Positions 53,358 to 62,100 of a DNA stretch of 64,000 nucleotides are shown one piece after another (position 1 is the first letter of the stretch; each line of letters starts with the position of its first letter). The stretch spans positions 372,001 to 436,000 of the forward strand of contig CAWAHD010000003.1 in NCBI GenBank assembly GCA_963781785.1. The letters run 5' to 3'. The position numbers and the translations under genes are program-made. The notes under the pieces were generated by a model, which was not told where the DNA came from, did not search any database, and saw only the letters and a program-made list of their open reading frames with translations. The stretch is from CAWAHD01 sp963781785. GTDB lineage: Bacteria > Planctomycetota > Planctomycetia > Isosphaerales > Isosphaeraceae.

Positions 53358-54116
53358 GCCTCGCCTGTCCGTACTGGTCGTCGCCAAGAATGAAGCACGG
53401 AGTCTCGCGGACTGTCTGGCGTCGGCGAGGTGGGCCGATGAGCGGGTCGTGGTCGTCGACGCGGCAAGCCACGACGCCACCTGCGACATTGCCCGGCGCG
53501 ACGCGGAAGTGGTCCGGGTGCGTGTCTTTGACGATTTCGCCAGCCAGCGTAACGCCGCGCTGGCGGCGGCCACCGGCGATTGGGTGCTCTCGATCGACGC
53601 GGATGAGCGCGTGACACCCGCGCTGGCGGCCGAAATCCGGCGGGTGATCTCGGCCCCGGCGAGCCCGTGCCGGGGGTACCGCGTGCCGATCGAGAGCGTG
53701 ATCCTGGGCCGCCGATTTGGGTTCTCGGGGACGCAGCACGACCACCCGGTGCGGCTGTTCCGACGGGATTCCGGCTGCTGGTCCGGGCTGGTCCATGAGA
53801 CCGTCAAGCTCGACGGGGAGGCGGGCACGGTTCGGAACGCACTCGGGCATCACACGCTCGAAACCGCGCAGGTCTTCTTGAGCAAGCTCAACCATTACAC
53901 GACCCTGGAAGCCCAGGGCCTGCGCGCTCGAGCCGGCCGTTTCGAACCCGCGATCTCGCACTGCGGCCGCTCTGGACTTTCCTCAAGCTCTATCTCGTCA
54001 AGCAGGGATTTCGCGACGGCCCGGAAGGGTTCATGTTTTGTGCGCTTTCTGGAGTGTCCGTCGCGGTCAGAGCGTGGAAGCACCGCGAGTTGACGCTGGT
54101 CGGGAGGGCCTCATGA
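53350..54116 (+). CDS. Family 2 glycosyltransferase, WaaE/KdtX-like, one frameshift
   Basis: About 255 residues when joined. LSVLVVAKNEARSLADCLAS, VVVVDAASHDATCDIAR and SIDADERVTPALAAEI (DADE) are the landmarks of the WaaE/KdtX branch of GT2, which adds a sugar to the LPS core or similar lipid. HDHPVRLFRRDSGCWSGLVH is the conserved acceptor loop. Near 53950 the frame breaks (one base missing or two extra); the correct end reads LWTFLKLYLVKQGFRDG and stops at 54114-54116. It overlaps both neighbours by eight and four bases. Confidence 0.85.
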
Positions 54117-54811
54117 TCGATCGGCATGAAGCGATTGTCGCGGCCCGGTTCGACGCGGTTTGCGGCCGGTTCAAGTCCGATCTGGAAGCCGACGATCACC
54201 GGCTCGGGGCGATCGTGGACAGCCTGGCGCCGCTCGTGGGCCGGCGGATTCTCGACCTGGGCTGCGGCAAGGGGCGGTTTTCCCGGCGACTGGCCGAGCA
54301 GGGCGCAACGGTCATCGGACTGGACGTTTCCCCGGCAATGCTGGGAGCAGCGCGGGGCGTAGATCGGGTGCGCGGGTCAGCCCGGCGGCTGCCTTTCGCT
54401 CGAGCGAGTTTTGATGGGGTAGTCGCTGTCGAGATCTTCGAGCACATGCCGGATGAGTCGCTCGACCAAGCCTGCGGCGAGGTCCGGCGGGTGCTCCGGC
54501 CGGGGGGGACATTCGTGATCGTCGACAAGAACGTGTGCTCGATCAATGCACAGCGCCCGTGGCTGCCGAGCGCGGTCGTCAAATGGATCGATCAGCGGCG
54601 CGGCCGGTGGATGTATTCCCATAACGGCCCGGTGCACGAGCGGTGGTTTCAGCCCGGTGCGCTCAAGAGACGACTGGAGCAACGGTTCAGGGAGGTGCGG
54701 GTGGTCCACGTGCTGTCGCGAGCCGAGGCAGGCCGATTTCCATTCCAATGGGTACCCGCCACTCGACTCTTCGTCCTGTGGTCCGCTCGGGCACCGGGAG
54801 GGGCGGTATGA
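54113..54811 (+). CDS. SAM-dependent methyltransferase of the glycan operon
   Basis: 232 residues. RILDLGCGKGRFSRRLAEQG is SAM motif I, followed by GLDVSPAMLGAA, VVAVEIFEHMPDESLDQACG and VLRPGGTFVIVDKN. Starting with ATG at 54113 it overlaps the stop of the previous gene (ATGA) and the start of the next (ATGA). The methyl acceptor is probably a sugar or lipid intermediate of this operon; that is inference from position. Confidence 0.88.
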   Translation: MIDRHEAIVAARFDAVCGRFKSDLEADDHRLGAIVDSLAPLVGRRILDLGCGKGRFSRRLAEQGATVIGLDVSPAMLGAARGVDRVRGSARRLPFARASFDGVVAVEIFEHMPDESLDQACGEVRRVLRPGGTFVIVDKNVCSINAQRPWLPSAVVKWIDQRRGRWMYSHNGPVHERWFQPGALKRRLEQRFREVRVVHVLSRAEAGRFPFQWVPATRLFVLWSARAPGGAV

Positions 54812-56304
54812 CGGAGCTCTATTCGCCCAAGCAGGCGTCGTTACCCCTGTTGTTATGGAAGACCCCGCCCGGGCTGGAGTTGATCCTCGGCCAGGAGGGA
54901 GTGCCGTTCGAGACGGTCAAGGACCCGCATCCTCTTTCATTCCGCGCGGGCCGGTTCGTCCTGTTCGACGGTCGGCGCAGCTCGGGCAGCTCGCTCCGTG
55001 GGCTGCTCACGCCCGATCACTTCGCGATCGACGTCGACGAGCTGAGACGGGGTGAGCCGGTCGACCCGTTCCTGGCGCTGGTCGATTGTCATTCCACGCG
55101 CGGCTCCTGGTCCGTCGGCGAGCGGACACTCTCGGAACGCGTCGCGCGATTTCCCAAGGCATGGATCCGCAGGCGGTTGATCGCGCGGCTCCGCGAGGCC
55201 GTCGTGGCCGCTGGCGGGATCTGGATCCGGGTGGCGCCGTTTCCTTACCCGTATCGGTCCGCGTTCAGCTTCCGGGCGGACCTCGATGAATCGGTCCCCG
55301 AGGATTACCATCGCTTCGCGGCGTCGAGAGCTCCACTGGCGGGCTGCTCGACTCACTTTCTGAGCACGCACGCCTATGCCCATCGCCCCGACGTGCTCAG
55401 CGACCTGAGAAACCACGATACCCAGTCCCACGGGCATTTCCACCACGTCTACCGCGAGCCCGAAGCCAATCGTATCAACCTGGAACGTGCGCACCGGATC
55501 CTCCGCAGCACGGGCTTCGACCCGGTCGGGTTCGCGGGACCGCACGGCCGCTGGCGCGACAGCCTCGACGACCAGCTCGAGGATTTCGGCTACCAGTACT
55601 CATCAGATTTCCAGATCGGCTACGACGACTTGCCGTTTTATCCGTGGAAGTCAAACCGCTTCTCACGCGTCTTGCAGATTCCGGTGCACCCCGTCTGCGA
55701 GGGCTTGTTTCTGGAGGCAGGCATCGATGACCCCGAGGTGATTGGCGAGTACTTCCGCCGGGTCGTCGCAACCCGCCTGGCGGCGGGAGAGCTCGCCGTG
55801 GTGTACGGGCATCCCGAGCGCCGGCTGGGGCGGATGCCCGGGGTCATGACCACGATCGCTCGTGAGATCGCCGATCAGCCGCTCGTCTGGCGCACGACCT
55901 TCACCGAGCTGGCGCGGTGGTGGCGCTGGCGGTCCGAGCGGCGGCTCATGGTCATTGCCCGCGACGAGGGGCGGCTGGATGTCCAGTTTGACGAGTGGGA
56001 CACCGAGTACGAATTCGGCCTGGAAATCCAGCGGGGCCGGTTTCACTGCTGTCTGCCCGTCACCCGCCCGAGGATGTCACTCGGTCTTGCCGGACTTGTC
56101 TACGAGCGGCGCAGTCCGCTCGAGCCGGGATTCGATCCTCCCACTAGCGACCGGGGATCCTTGAGCCTGAAGCGTGCTGTTCAGGTGGCGCTCGATTGGG
56201 AGACCGTGACGCCGCTCGAGGAGATTCCGCGGAGCTCGATCAGCAACCGCGTCAAGCGCGGTCTGAGATGGTGGAAGTACAAACGGATGGGAGTTTCCTC
56301 ATGA
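54808..56304 (+). CDS. Polysaccharide deacetylase-like protein
   Basis: 498 residues. The central domain (about 155-390) resembles NodB-type polysaccharide deacetylases: RSAFSFRADLDE with the catalytic and metal Asp, THFLSTHAYAHRPDVL, HDTQSHGHFHHVY with the H-x-x-x-H metal pair, and GFAGPHGRWRDSLDDQL. An N-terminal region (residues 1-150) and a C-terminal region with LMVIARDEGRLDVQFDEWD are of unknown fold. It should remove acyl groups from a glycan. Four-base overlaps link it to genes on both sides. Confidence 0.85.
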   Translation: MTELYSPKQASLPLLLWKTPPGLELILGQEGVPFETVKDPHPLSFRAGRFVLFDGRRSSGSSLRGLLTPDHFAIDVDELRRGEPVDPFLALVDCHSTRGSWSVGERTLSERVARFPKAWIRRRLIARLREAVVAAGGIWIRVAPFPYPYRSAFSFRADLDESVPEDYHRFAASRAPLAGCSTHFLSTHAYAHRPDVLSDLRNHDTQSHGHFHHVYREPEANRINLERAHRILRSTGFDPVGFAGPHGRWRDSLDDQLEDFGYQYSSDFQIGYDDLPFYPWKSNRFSRVLQIPVHPVCEGLFLEAGIDDPEVIGEYFRRVVATRLAAGELAVVYGHPERRLGRMPGVMTTIAREIADQPLVWRTTFTELARWWRWRSERRLMVIARDEGRLDVQFDEWDTEYEFGLEIQRGRFHCCLPVTRPRMSLGLAGLVYERRSPLEPGFDPPTSDRGSLSLKRAVQVALDWETVTPLEEIPRSSISNRVKRGLRWWKYKRMGVSS

Positions 56305-57425
56305 AGGAGCCAGCGGCAGGCCCCCGGTCCGCGCCCCATGGCACACTTTCGTGGCTGACCGCGCGGAGCCGCGGCGAATGCCGCGAAGGGAGCGTGCTCT
56401 ATTTCGCGCCGCCTCATACCTTTCAGGCCCCCGGAGGGGGCGAGAATCAACTGGTGCAGACGGGCCGGCACCTGGAAGCGATCGGGATACCTGTGCGACT
56501 GTTTTCGCCCTGGACCGATCGGATCGAGACGGGCCGGCTCTTGCACTTGTTCGGGATGTCGCGCGACGGACTTGAGCTGGCGCGGGTGGCGAAGGCCCGG
56601 AATGTCCCCGTGGTGCTCTCGCCGATCTTCTGGTATGAGCCGCGCGCGATCGCCGCGCTCGAGCAAGATCCCATACGAAAACTGGCAAGCCTCGGGGCCT
56701 GGACCCTGCGGCGCCTTTTCTCCAAGACCCCGAGCTGGCGGCGGGAGCTGCTCGGTCTGGCGGACCTGATCCTGCCCAACTCCCAATCCGAGGCGGATCA
56801 ACTGGTCCGCTATTTCGGGGTTTGTCGTGAGCGGATCCGGATCGTTCCCAACGGAGTCATTCCCTCCTTCGGCCAGGCATCCGGAGAGCTCTTTCTCGAC
56901 TGCCATGGGCGGGCTCCGTTCGTGCTGTTCGTGGGGAGAATCGAGCCGCGCAAGAACCCGCTGGGCTTGATCCGGGCGATTCGCAAGATCGGAGTGCCCC
57001 TGGTGTTGATCGGAGCGGCGCCCCCGGGCTGCGAGTCATATGAGGCCGAGTGCCGGCGCGCAGGCGGGGACCGGGTCACGTGGCTGGGGCAGCTTGACCA
57101 TCATGATCCGCTCCTGGCTTCGGCGTACGCCGCGGCCCGGGTGTTTGCCTTGCCGAGCTGGTTCGAGACGCCCGGGCTGGCAGCTCTGGAAGCCGCGCTC
57201 ACCGGTTGTGCCCTCGCGATCACGCCCTACGGTTCAACCCGCGACTATTTCGGCGAGCTCGTGGAGTATGGTTGGCCGGACCGGCCAGCGGAAATTGAAC
57301 GGGCCGTGGTGCGATCCTGGGAAGACGGTCCGGACCCACGGCTGGATCGCCTGATCGCCACGGAATTCGTCTGGCCGAAGGTGGCCGAGATCACAGCGGA
57401 GGTCTATGACCAGGTCGCCAGCTAG
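56301..57425 (+). CDS. GT4-type (GT-B) glycosyltransferase
   Basis: 374 residues. VLYFAPPHTFQAPGGGENQL gives the glycine-rich N-terminal loop, ADLILPNSQSEADQLVRYFG and RIRIVPNGVI lie before the C-domain, VLFVGRIEPRKNPLGLI starts the donor-binding domain, and WFETPGLAALEAALTG contains the family E-x7-E motif. A retaining enzyme using a nucleotide sugar is likely. It overlaps the previous gene by four bases and the next by 20 bases. Confidence 0.92.
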   Translation: MKEPAAGPRSAPHGTLSWLTARSRGECREGSVLYFAPPHTFQAPGGGENQLVQTGRHLEAIGIPVRLFSPWTDRIETGRLLHLFGMSRDGLELARVAKARNVPVVLSPIFWYEPRAIAALEQDPIRKLASLGAWTLRRLFSKTPSWRRELLGLADLILPNSQSEADQLVRYFGVCRERIRIVPNGVIPSFGQASGELFLDCHGRAPFVLFVGRIEPRKNPLGLIRAIRKIGVPLVLIGAAPPGCESYEAECRRAGGDRVTWLGQLDHHDPLLASAYAAARVFALPSWFETPGLAALEAALTGCALAITPYGSTRDYFGELVEYGWPDRPAEIERAVVRSWEDGPDPRLDRLIATEFVWPKVAEITAEVYDQVAS

Positions 57426-58761
57426 TCCCAAGCCTGTTCGCGTCGGGCGCTATCGCTATAGTAAGCTGCGGTGGCGGGTGCTGGTGCACGCGCTCGATCT
57501 CCTGGGCACCATCGGCATGGCGATCTTCCGGCTCATTCACCCGGCAAGGCGAATGGTCGATCCGCGGCGGATTCTCGTCGTGCAGCTCGACCACCTGGGC
57601 GACGCGGTGCTGAGCACTCCCTTGATCGCGGCGCTCAAAGCGGCCTACCCCGAGGCAGCGATCGACGTCCTGGCGTCGCCGAGCAATCACGAGGTATTCG
57701 AAGCCGATCCGCATGTGAGCTGCGTCCGCGTCGCCGAGCGGACCTGGTTCGAGCGGCACCCAGATCGGTGGGGTTTTCTGCGAGCTGTCTGGAGCCTCGG
57801 TCGATCGCTCCGCGGGGCGGGCTATGAGCTGGGCATCGATGTGCGCGGCGACGTGCTCTCGGTGCTGGTACTGGCACTAGCGCAAGTTCCACGCCGGGTC
57901 GGTTGGTCGATGGGTGGCGGGTCATTTCTGTTGACCGACGTTGCATCGTGGATACCCGGGCGCCATGAGGTTCGTTCGCGGCTGGCACTTCTGGCACGCC
58001 TGGGACTCCCTCTGGACGAATCGGCCCGGGTCGACGTTCACGTACGCGACCACGATCGGGTTGCCGTGGCGCGCCGGCTTTCGGAAGCTTGGCCAAGGCG
58101 AAGCATTCGGCGCAGCGAGGTCCATGCCGGTTCGGTGCGAAGCCGCCGCCTCGGAACCCCTCGGGAGCCGCGGCCCGCGTCGCCGGTGATCGAGTCGATC
58201 AGCGATGAAGCCGATTGGCTACACGCGGATCGATTCTCGCCGCTGCCCCCCATCCTGGCGGTGCACCTCGGAGCCGGAAACGCCGCCAAGCGCTGGCCGA
58301 CTCGCGCGTGGAGGACCTTGATCGAACGATTCCTGGCGACCGGCTGGCGGGTGGTGATCGTCGGGGGAATCGACGACCTGCCCCTTTCCCAGAATCTTCA
58401 GACCCATGACCGGCTTCGCGACTGGACCGGCAGCCTGACGGTCACGCAGACGACCGCGCTACTGGAACGAGCCGACCTCTTCATCGGCGCCGACTCCGGC
58501 CCGGCTCACCTGGCAGCCTCGGCCGGAACTCTTTCCGTGATCCTCTTCAGCGGAACCAACCAGCCAGGGCAGTGGCGACCCTGGTCGCGCCATTCGCTGG
58601 TCATCCGGCGCCGTGTACCATGCCAGCCCTGTCACCAGAAGGTGTGTCCGCTCGCCGATCATCCGTGCATGTCGGGACTCGACCCTGACCGCGTCTATCG
58701 AGGCGCGATGAAATTGTGGGCTCGCACCCACCGGGCGGAATCTCCCCATGCGCCGATCTGA
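57406..58761 (+). CDS. GT9-type heptosyltransferase-like protein
   Basis: 451 residues. RILVVQLDHLGDAVLSTPLIAALK is the GT9 N-terminus; the C-domain shows LAVHLGAGNAAKRWP, VVIVGGIDDLP, LFIGADSGPAHLAA and VILFSGTNQPGQWRPW. GT9 enzymes such as WaaC/WaaF add heptose to LPS. Cysteines in VPCQPCHQKVCPLADHPC near the C-terminus are a common planctomycete and other bacterial feature of unknown use. It overlaps the GT4 gene by 20 bases. A possible source of heptose is suggested by the GmhA-like gene at 63125-63736. Confidence 0.9.
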   Translation: MTRSPASPKPVRVGRYRYSKLRWRVLVHALDLLGTIGMAIFRLIHPARRMVDPRRILVVQLDHLGDAVLSTPLIAALKAAYPEAAIDVLASPSNHEVFEADPHVSCVRVAERTWFERHPDRWGFLRAVWSLGRSLRGAGYELGIDVRGDVLSVLVLALAQVPRRVGWSMGGGSFLLTDVASWIPGRHEVRSRLALLARLGLPLDESARVDVHVRDHDRVAVARRLSEAWPRRSIRRSEVHAGSVRSRRLGTPREPRPASPVIESISDEADWLHADRFSPLPPILAVHLGAGNAAKRWPTRAWRTLIERFLATGWRVVIVGGIDDLPLSQNLQTHDRLRDWTGSLTVTQTTALLERADLFIGADSGPAHLAASAGTLSVILFSGTNQPGQWRPWSRHSLVIRRRVPCQPCHQKVCPLADHPCMSGLDPDRVYRGAMKLWARTHRAESPHAPI

Positions 58762-58765
58762 GATC

Positions 58766-58801
58766 GAAAATCGACAATCCCAAATCGACAATCCCAAATC
58801 G
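58766..58801. repeat. Tandem A-rich repeat
   Basis: AAATCGACAATCCC-type units of about 14 bases occur in tandem at 58768-58800. The 18 bases ATCCCAAATCGACAATCC (58777-58794) also occur at 34328-34345. It lies directly before the small membrane protein frame. Confidence 0.75.
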
Positions 58802-58930
58802 ATGGATTGGCGCGGATGGGTCGCCCTGGCCTGGGTGCTCTGGTGGGGATCGGCTTATGCCATGATGGCGTGGCATGCAAAGGCGCCGCAGGTACTCGCG
58901 TGGCTGGAGACGCTCAACTCCGGCCGATGA
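58802..58930 (+). CDS. Possible 42-residue membrane peptide
   Basis: ATG at 58802, 41 bases after the GT9 stop, opens MDWRGWVALAWVLWWGSAYA and a further 22 residues with one hydrophobic helix. The frame also continues upstream through the repeat to 58748, but that part would be repeat-encoded. No ribosome binding site is seen. It could be a real small protein at the end of the operon or chance. Confidence 0.4.
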   Translation: MDWRGWVALAWVLWWGSAYAMMAWHAKAPQVLAWLETLNSGR

Positions 58931-59007
58931 CCAGAGCGTTCAGGGGCCGATCTTGGATCGCGGATTGGCCGAGCCAAGGTGCCTGCCCTGACACAAGCGT
59001 CGGTGCT

Positions 59008-60910
59008 TTAGCGGCGGTGACCCGTTGCGGTTCTGTCGATTCTCAGCTCATCGACGACCTTGCCATCCTCGGTCCAGGCGGTGTAGAGCAGGCAACCAGC
59101 GTGCTCATCGATGTCGAAGGTTTGATAGGTCGATACGCCCGAGAACCCGACGGCGATATAGTTGCGGTGAGGCTGGTCGACGAACTTGTCGCCGGAAACC
59201 GCGACCAGGTAGGTCGTTCCCGTTCCTGGTCCGGAGGTTCGACGATGGGCGCGAAGAGAGTGCGTTCGCATGTAGGCGTGATCGTGCCCTTGCAGAACGA
59301 AGTCAACGTGGTGCTTGTCAAAGATCGGCACCCAGTGCTCCCGCAAAACCGGTGTATCGCGCCACGGGTGTGAAGGGTAGACCGGGTGGTGAAAGATCAC
59401 GAATTTCCAGGCAGCGCGGGTTTGTTCCAGTGCCGCGTCGAGCCAGGCCCCTTGGCGGGCAGCCTGGCCCGGGTCCGAGACGGCGAGCGTGCTGTCAAGA
59501 ACTGCGAAGAACGCATTTCCGCTCTCAAAATGGTAGACGAGGTCCGGGTCAATCGCGGCTGGGCCGTTGCGCGGCATATCGAAAAAGGCGCGATAGAGCC
59601 GGGGCCCGCAATCGAGGTATTCATGGTTGCCAGCGCACGGTGCAAGCGGGACGCTGTCGAACACGCCCGCGGCCCGGAGGAAAAAATGATCCCAGTTGGT
59701 CCGTTCGTTGCCCCGATCGACGAGATCTCCGGCCATCACGATGAAATCGATGCCGGGATGCCGGCGCAGCGCCGTGTGGAGTAGCCGGCCCCACTGCTCC
59801 AGCCCCGTCTGAGCGTCGCCCAGATAAAGGAACCGCGCGCCCCGCGACGAGTCCGGGCCGGTCTTGACCGTCTGCCACGGTCCCCACCGGCCGGGTGTGC
59901 CGTCACCAATCGAATAGCGATAAACGGTATCCGGCTCCAGTTGGTCGACGACGACCGAGTGCCGGCAGATGATCGGGTCGTTGAGAAGGTTGGGGACCTC
60001 GATCAAGGTCGACTCGCCGATGACGAGCCGCATCTGATCGGGGGCGGCGAGAGCGCCGGTCGACGCGTCGAAGCTTGCCGATCTCTTCGAGGCTGGGGTC
60101 AAACGAATGCAAGAGGATTCGACGTCTGCGGAGGTCGTCCACGACCAGACCAGCTCGCGCGGCGTCGCCGCCGAACGCCACCGTTGTTTGCGATGGCAGC
60201 GGGCTAGAAGGAACACGCGTCTTCCAGACTCGATTTGTGGCCAGAAGGGCTGAATGCCGCTGGGAGGAAAGAGGCTGGAGCATGATGGCTCCGACCAGCT
60301 CGGAGGGCATCTTCGTGAACGGCTGGTACACGTCCTGGGCCGCGCTCACAAACGGATGGGCTCGCGCCAGTTTCCACAGGAGAGCCTGGCGCCCTTCCAG
60401 CGTTACCCCAGGTTCTGCTGGGCAGCACTCAGGAATCTTCGGACGCCTGATGAAGACGACGTAATGAGCCTCGGGCGTGCGATCGAGGTTGTTGACACCC
60501 AGGCCGATCGAGCCGGCTTCGAAGGCTTTCTCGTAAAGCTCCCACACGGTGCCGGGAGATTCGAGCACGAGGCGCGCCGGCCGGAAGCCCCGGTCGGCGA
60601 TCCAGAAGGGAACCGACCTGGCCGGGACGGCAACGTCCACCAGGACGGGCGAGTCGACGTACAATCGCAGATACCCGCGTGCCAGAGCAGACCGCTCATT
60701 CGGGCGAAGCTGCTTGAGGACCAGGTCGCCGCGGGAGGCGATGGCCGTCAGGTCGCGATCGGACCACGACCGGCTCAATCGCCGGCCGATCGAACGCAGC
60801 GTCTCGCGCGTGGAAGGAAGCCCGTCGGGAGAGGGGTCACTCCCGCAGCCGATGAACGCCGCCGCGATCAGAAGAAGCCGCAGTCCGTGCTGCCGCCTCG
60901 TGGCATCCAT
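59008..60910 (-). CDS. Metallophosphoesterase lipoprotein, purple-acid-phosphatase-like, one frameshift
   Basis: About 633 residues when joined. It starts MDATRRQHGL with leader LLLIAAAFIGC (lipobox Cys). The first part (60910 to about 60100) is a region of unknown fold with LARGYLRLYVDSPVLVDVAV and APSELV-like segments. Past a frame change between about 60040 and 60200 (one extra base), the C-terminal part reads ALAAPDQMRLVIGESTLIEV, VVVDQLEPDTVYRYSIGDG (fibronectin-like domain) and then the phosphoesterase: FLYLGDAQTG, VMAGDLVDRG, CAGNHEYLD, FVIFHHPVYP and LQGHDHAYMR. All metal residues are present. Two separate overlapping genes cannot be excluded. GGAG precedes the ATG at a ten-base distance. 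Confidence 0.8.
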
Positions 60911-60928
60911 GACACGAGATCTCCGCCC

Positions 60929-60964
60929 AAAAAAAATGGCCTTCGACTTGCGGCGGAAGGCCAT
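60929..60964 (-). terminator. Rho-independent terminator after the 80-residue protein gene
   Basis: On the minus strand ATGGCCTTC pairs with GAAGGCCAT (60936-60944 with 60956-60964) around an 11-base loop and is followed by eight T residues (60929-60936 as A on the plus strand). It lies 41 bases past the stop at 61005. This is the clearest intrinsic terminator in the window. Confidence 0.9.
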
Positions 60965-61004
60965 GGTGGGAAATCACGCTTGGAATCGTGTCGAATCGAA
61001 TCGA

Positions 61005-61247
61005 TCAGTTCGCCTCGACAGAGGGGCGAACCTTGGCAAGCTGGTTGACGAGGTTAGCGGCGTCGGTCGCTCGTCGGAGATCAGAGTATTTGGCCAGCGG
61101 CGCCGAGTACGTCTGATCGGTGTAGATTCCGACCACCGTATATAAACCGTGCAACTCACCCGTGGAGGCCTTCATGAAAAGACCCGAGCGGATCAGTGAA
61201 GCCATGTTTTGCTGCCACAGTTGAGTGTCGGCCAGTTTTGCGGTCAT
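61005..61247 (-). CDS. 80-residue protein of unknown function
   Basis: MTAKLADTQLWQQNMASLIR to the stop at 61005. AAGGGG seven bases upstream supports the ATG at 61247; the longer frame to 61394 enters the gene-poor block and is not used. The protein is hydrophilic, with Tyr-rich GIYTDQTYSAPLAKYSDL and no Cys, and has no leader or membrane segment. I do not recognise a family. It is a monocistronic unit with its own clear terminator, which argues that it is a real, probably well expressed gene. Confidence 0.7.
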   Translation of the reverse strand: MTAKLADTQLWQQNMASLIRSGLFMKASTGELHGLYTVVGIYTDQTYSAPLAKYSDLRRATDAANLVNQLAKVRPSVEAN

Positions 61248-62100
61248 GGCGTGCCCCTTGGGAATTAGAAGAAGAGGCCTAACTTTGTCGAATCGCGGCG
61301 TGCGAAACGAAAACCCTGCCGAAAAGCAAAAAACCTCATTCCTGAGCCGTTGTGTCGATCCGTCAAAACTGTCTCCTGCCCTTCTTGGATTCATGGGCGG
61401 GCTGGATTATCCTCAATCACCCTCTACTCGTATAGACGAGCTTCGAATCAACATGGTTCACAACTGCGGAACGCGATTCCAAGACTCGTTTTTTCATGGT
61501 CAACGACGCTCAAAAATACCGAACGAACGACACGTATTGATCGCCAGAAGTTTATTCGTGGCGCCCACTCAAGTATGGGGCAAAATCGGGGCCGTTCCTG
61601 AAAAAAGGGAAACTTTCTCGAATCGTGCCCGTCGCGCGTTCCGGTTCGTCCGGCACGCAAGGATTGATCCTCTGAAGATCGAAGGAGAATTTCGCGATGA
61701 TCAGATCGCGAAGACACCTTCGACGTCTCGATACAACATTCACATCTCACAAGGTTTGTGGATGGCGATGCTCGGTCAATTTCGATTCTCGAATAATCGA
61801 ATCGCCGTTCTGTGTATTGCCAATGGCTCGCTCCATCCGCCAAAGAAGCCTCGAACGTGCGCCGGCACTCCGGTTCGTCGGGCTGAACCATCGCTTCCGG
61901 CCTTTCTCTCACCTTCGAGCAGTCGTGCTTTCAATTCGAGCAACACTGCCCCGAAGAACGATGCAACCCTCCGATCCGCGTCGACCCGCGTACTCAGTAT
62001 CACCTAATCAATTCTGCGTGAGTGCTATCATTTAGTCAAGGGGCGAAGAAAAACAAGCGCGGAGTTGTTTCATTGAGGCAACGCGTGGAGAGGAAACGCG
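61248..62100. other. Gene-poor block of lower GC, about 850 bp
   Basis: No convincing gene on either strand. The GC content is visibly lower than the flanks. Small inverted repeats occur, for example TTCGATT-CTCGAAT-AATCGAA at 61781-61801. The 260-codon plus-strand frame 61225-62007 has no recognisable similarity and no ribosome site. The promoter of the 80-residue gene should be at its left edge. It could be an old insertion or hold an RNA gene; I see no direct evidence for either. Confidence 0.5.

Noticed and set aside
52277..54116. Programmed +1 frameshifting as the reason for so many split genes
   Set aside because: No slippery sequence or stop codon context is shared, the affected genes are unrelated, and both gains and losses occur. 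Sequencing indels are the simpler reading.
61225..62007. 260-codon plus-strand frame in the gene-poor block
   Set aside because: No ribosome binding site, no family features and unlikely amino-acid composition. Treated as chance.
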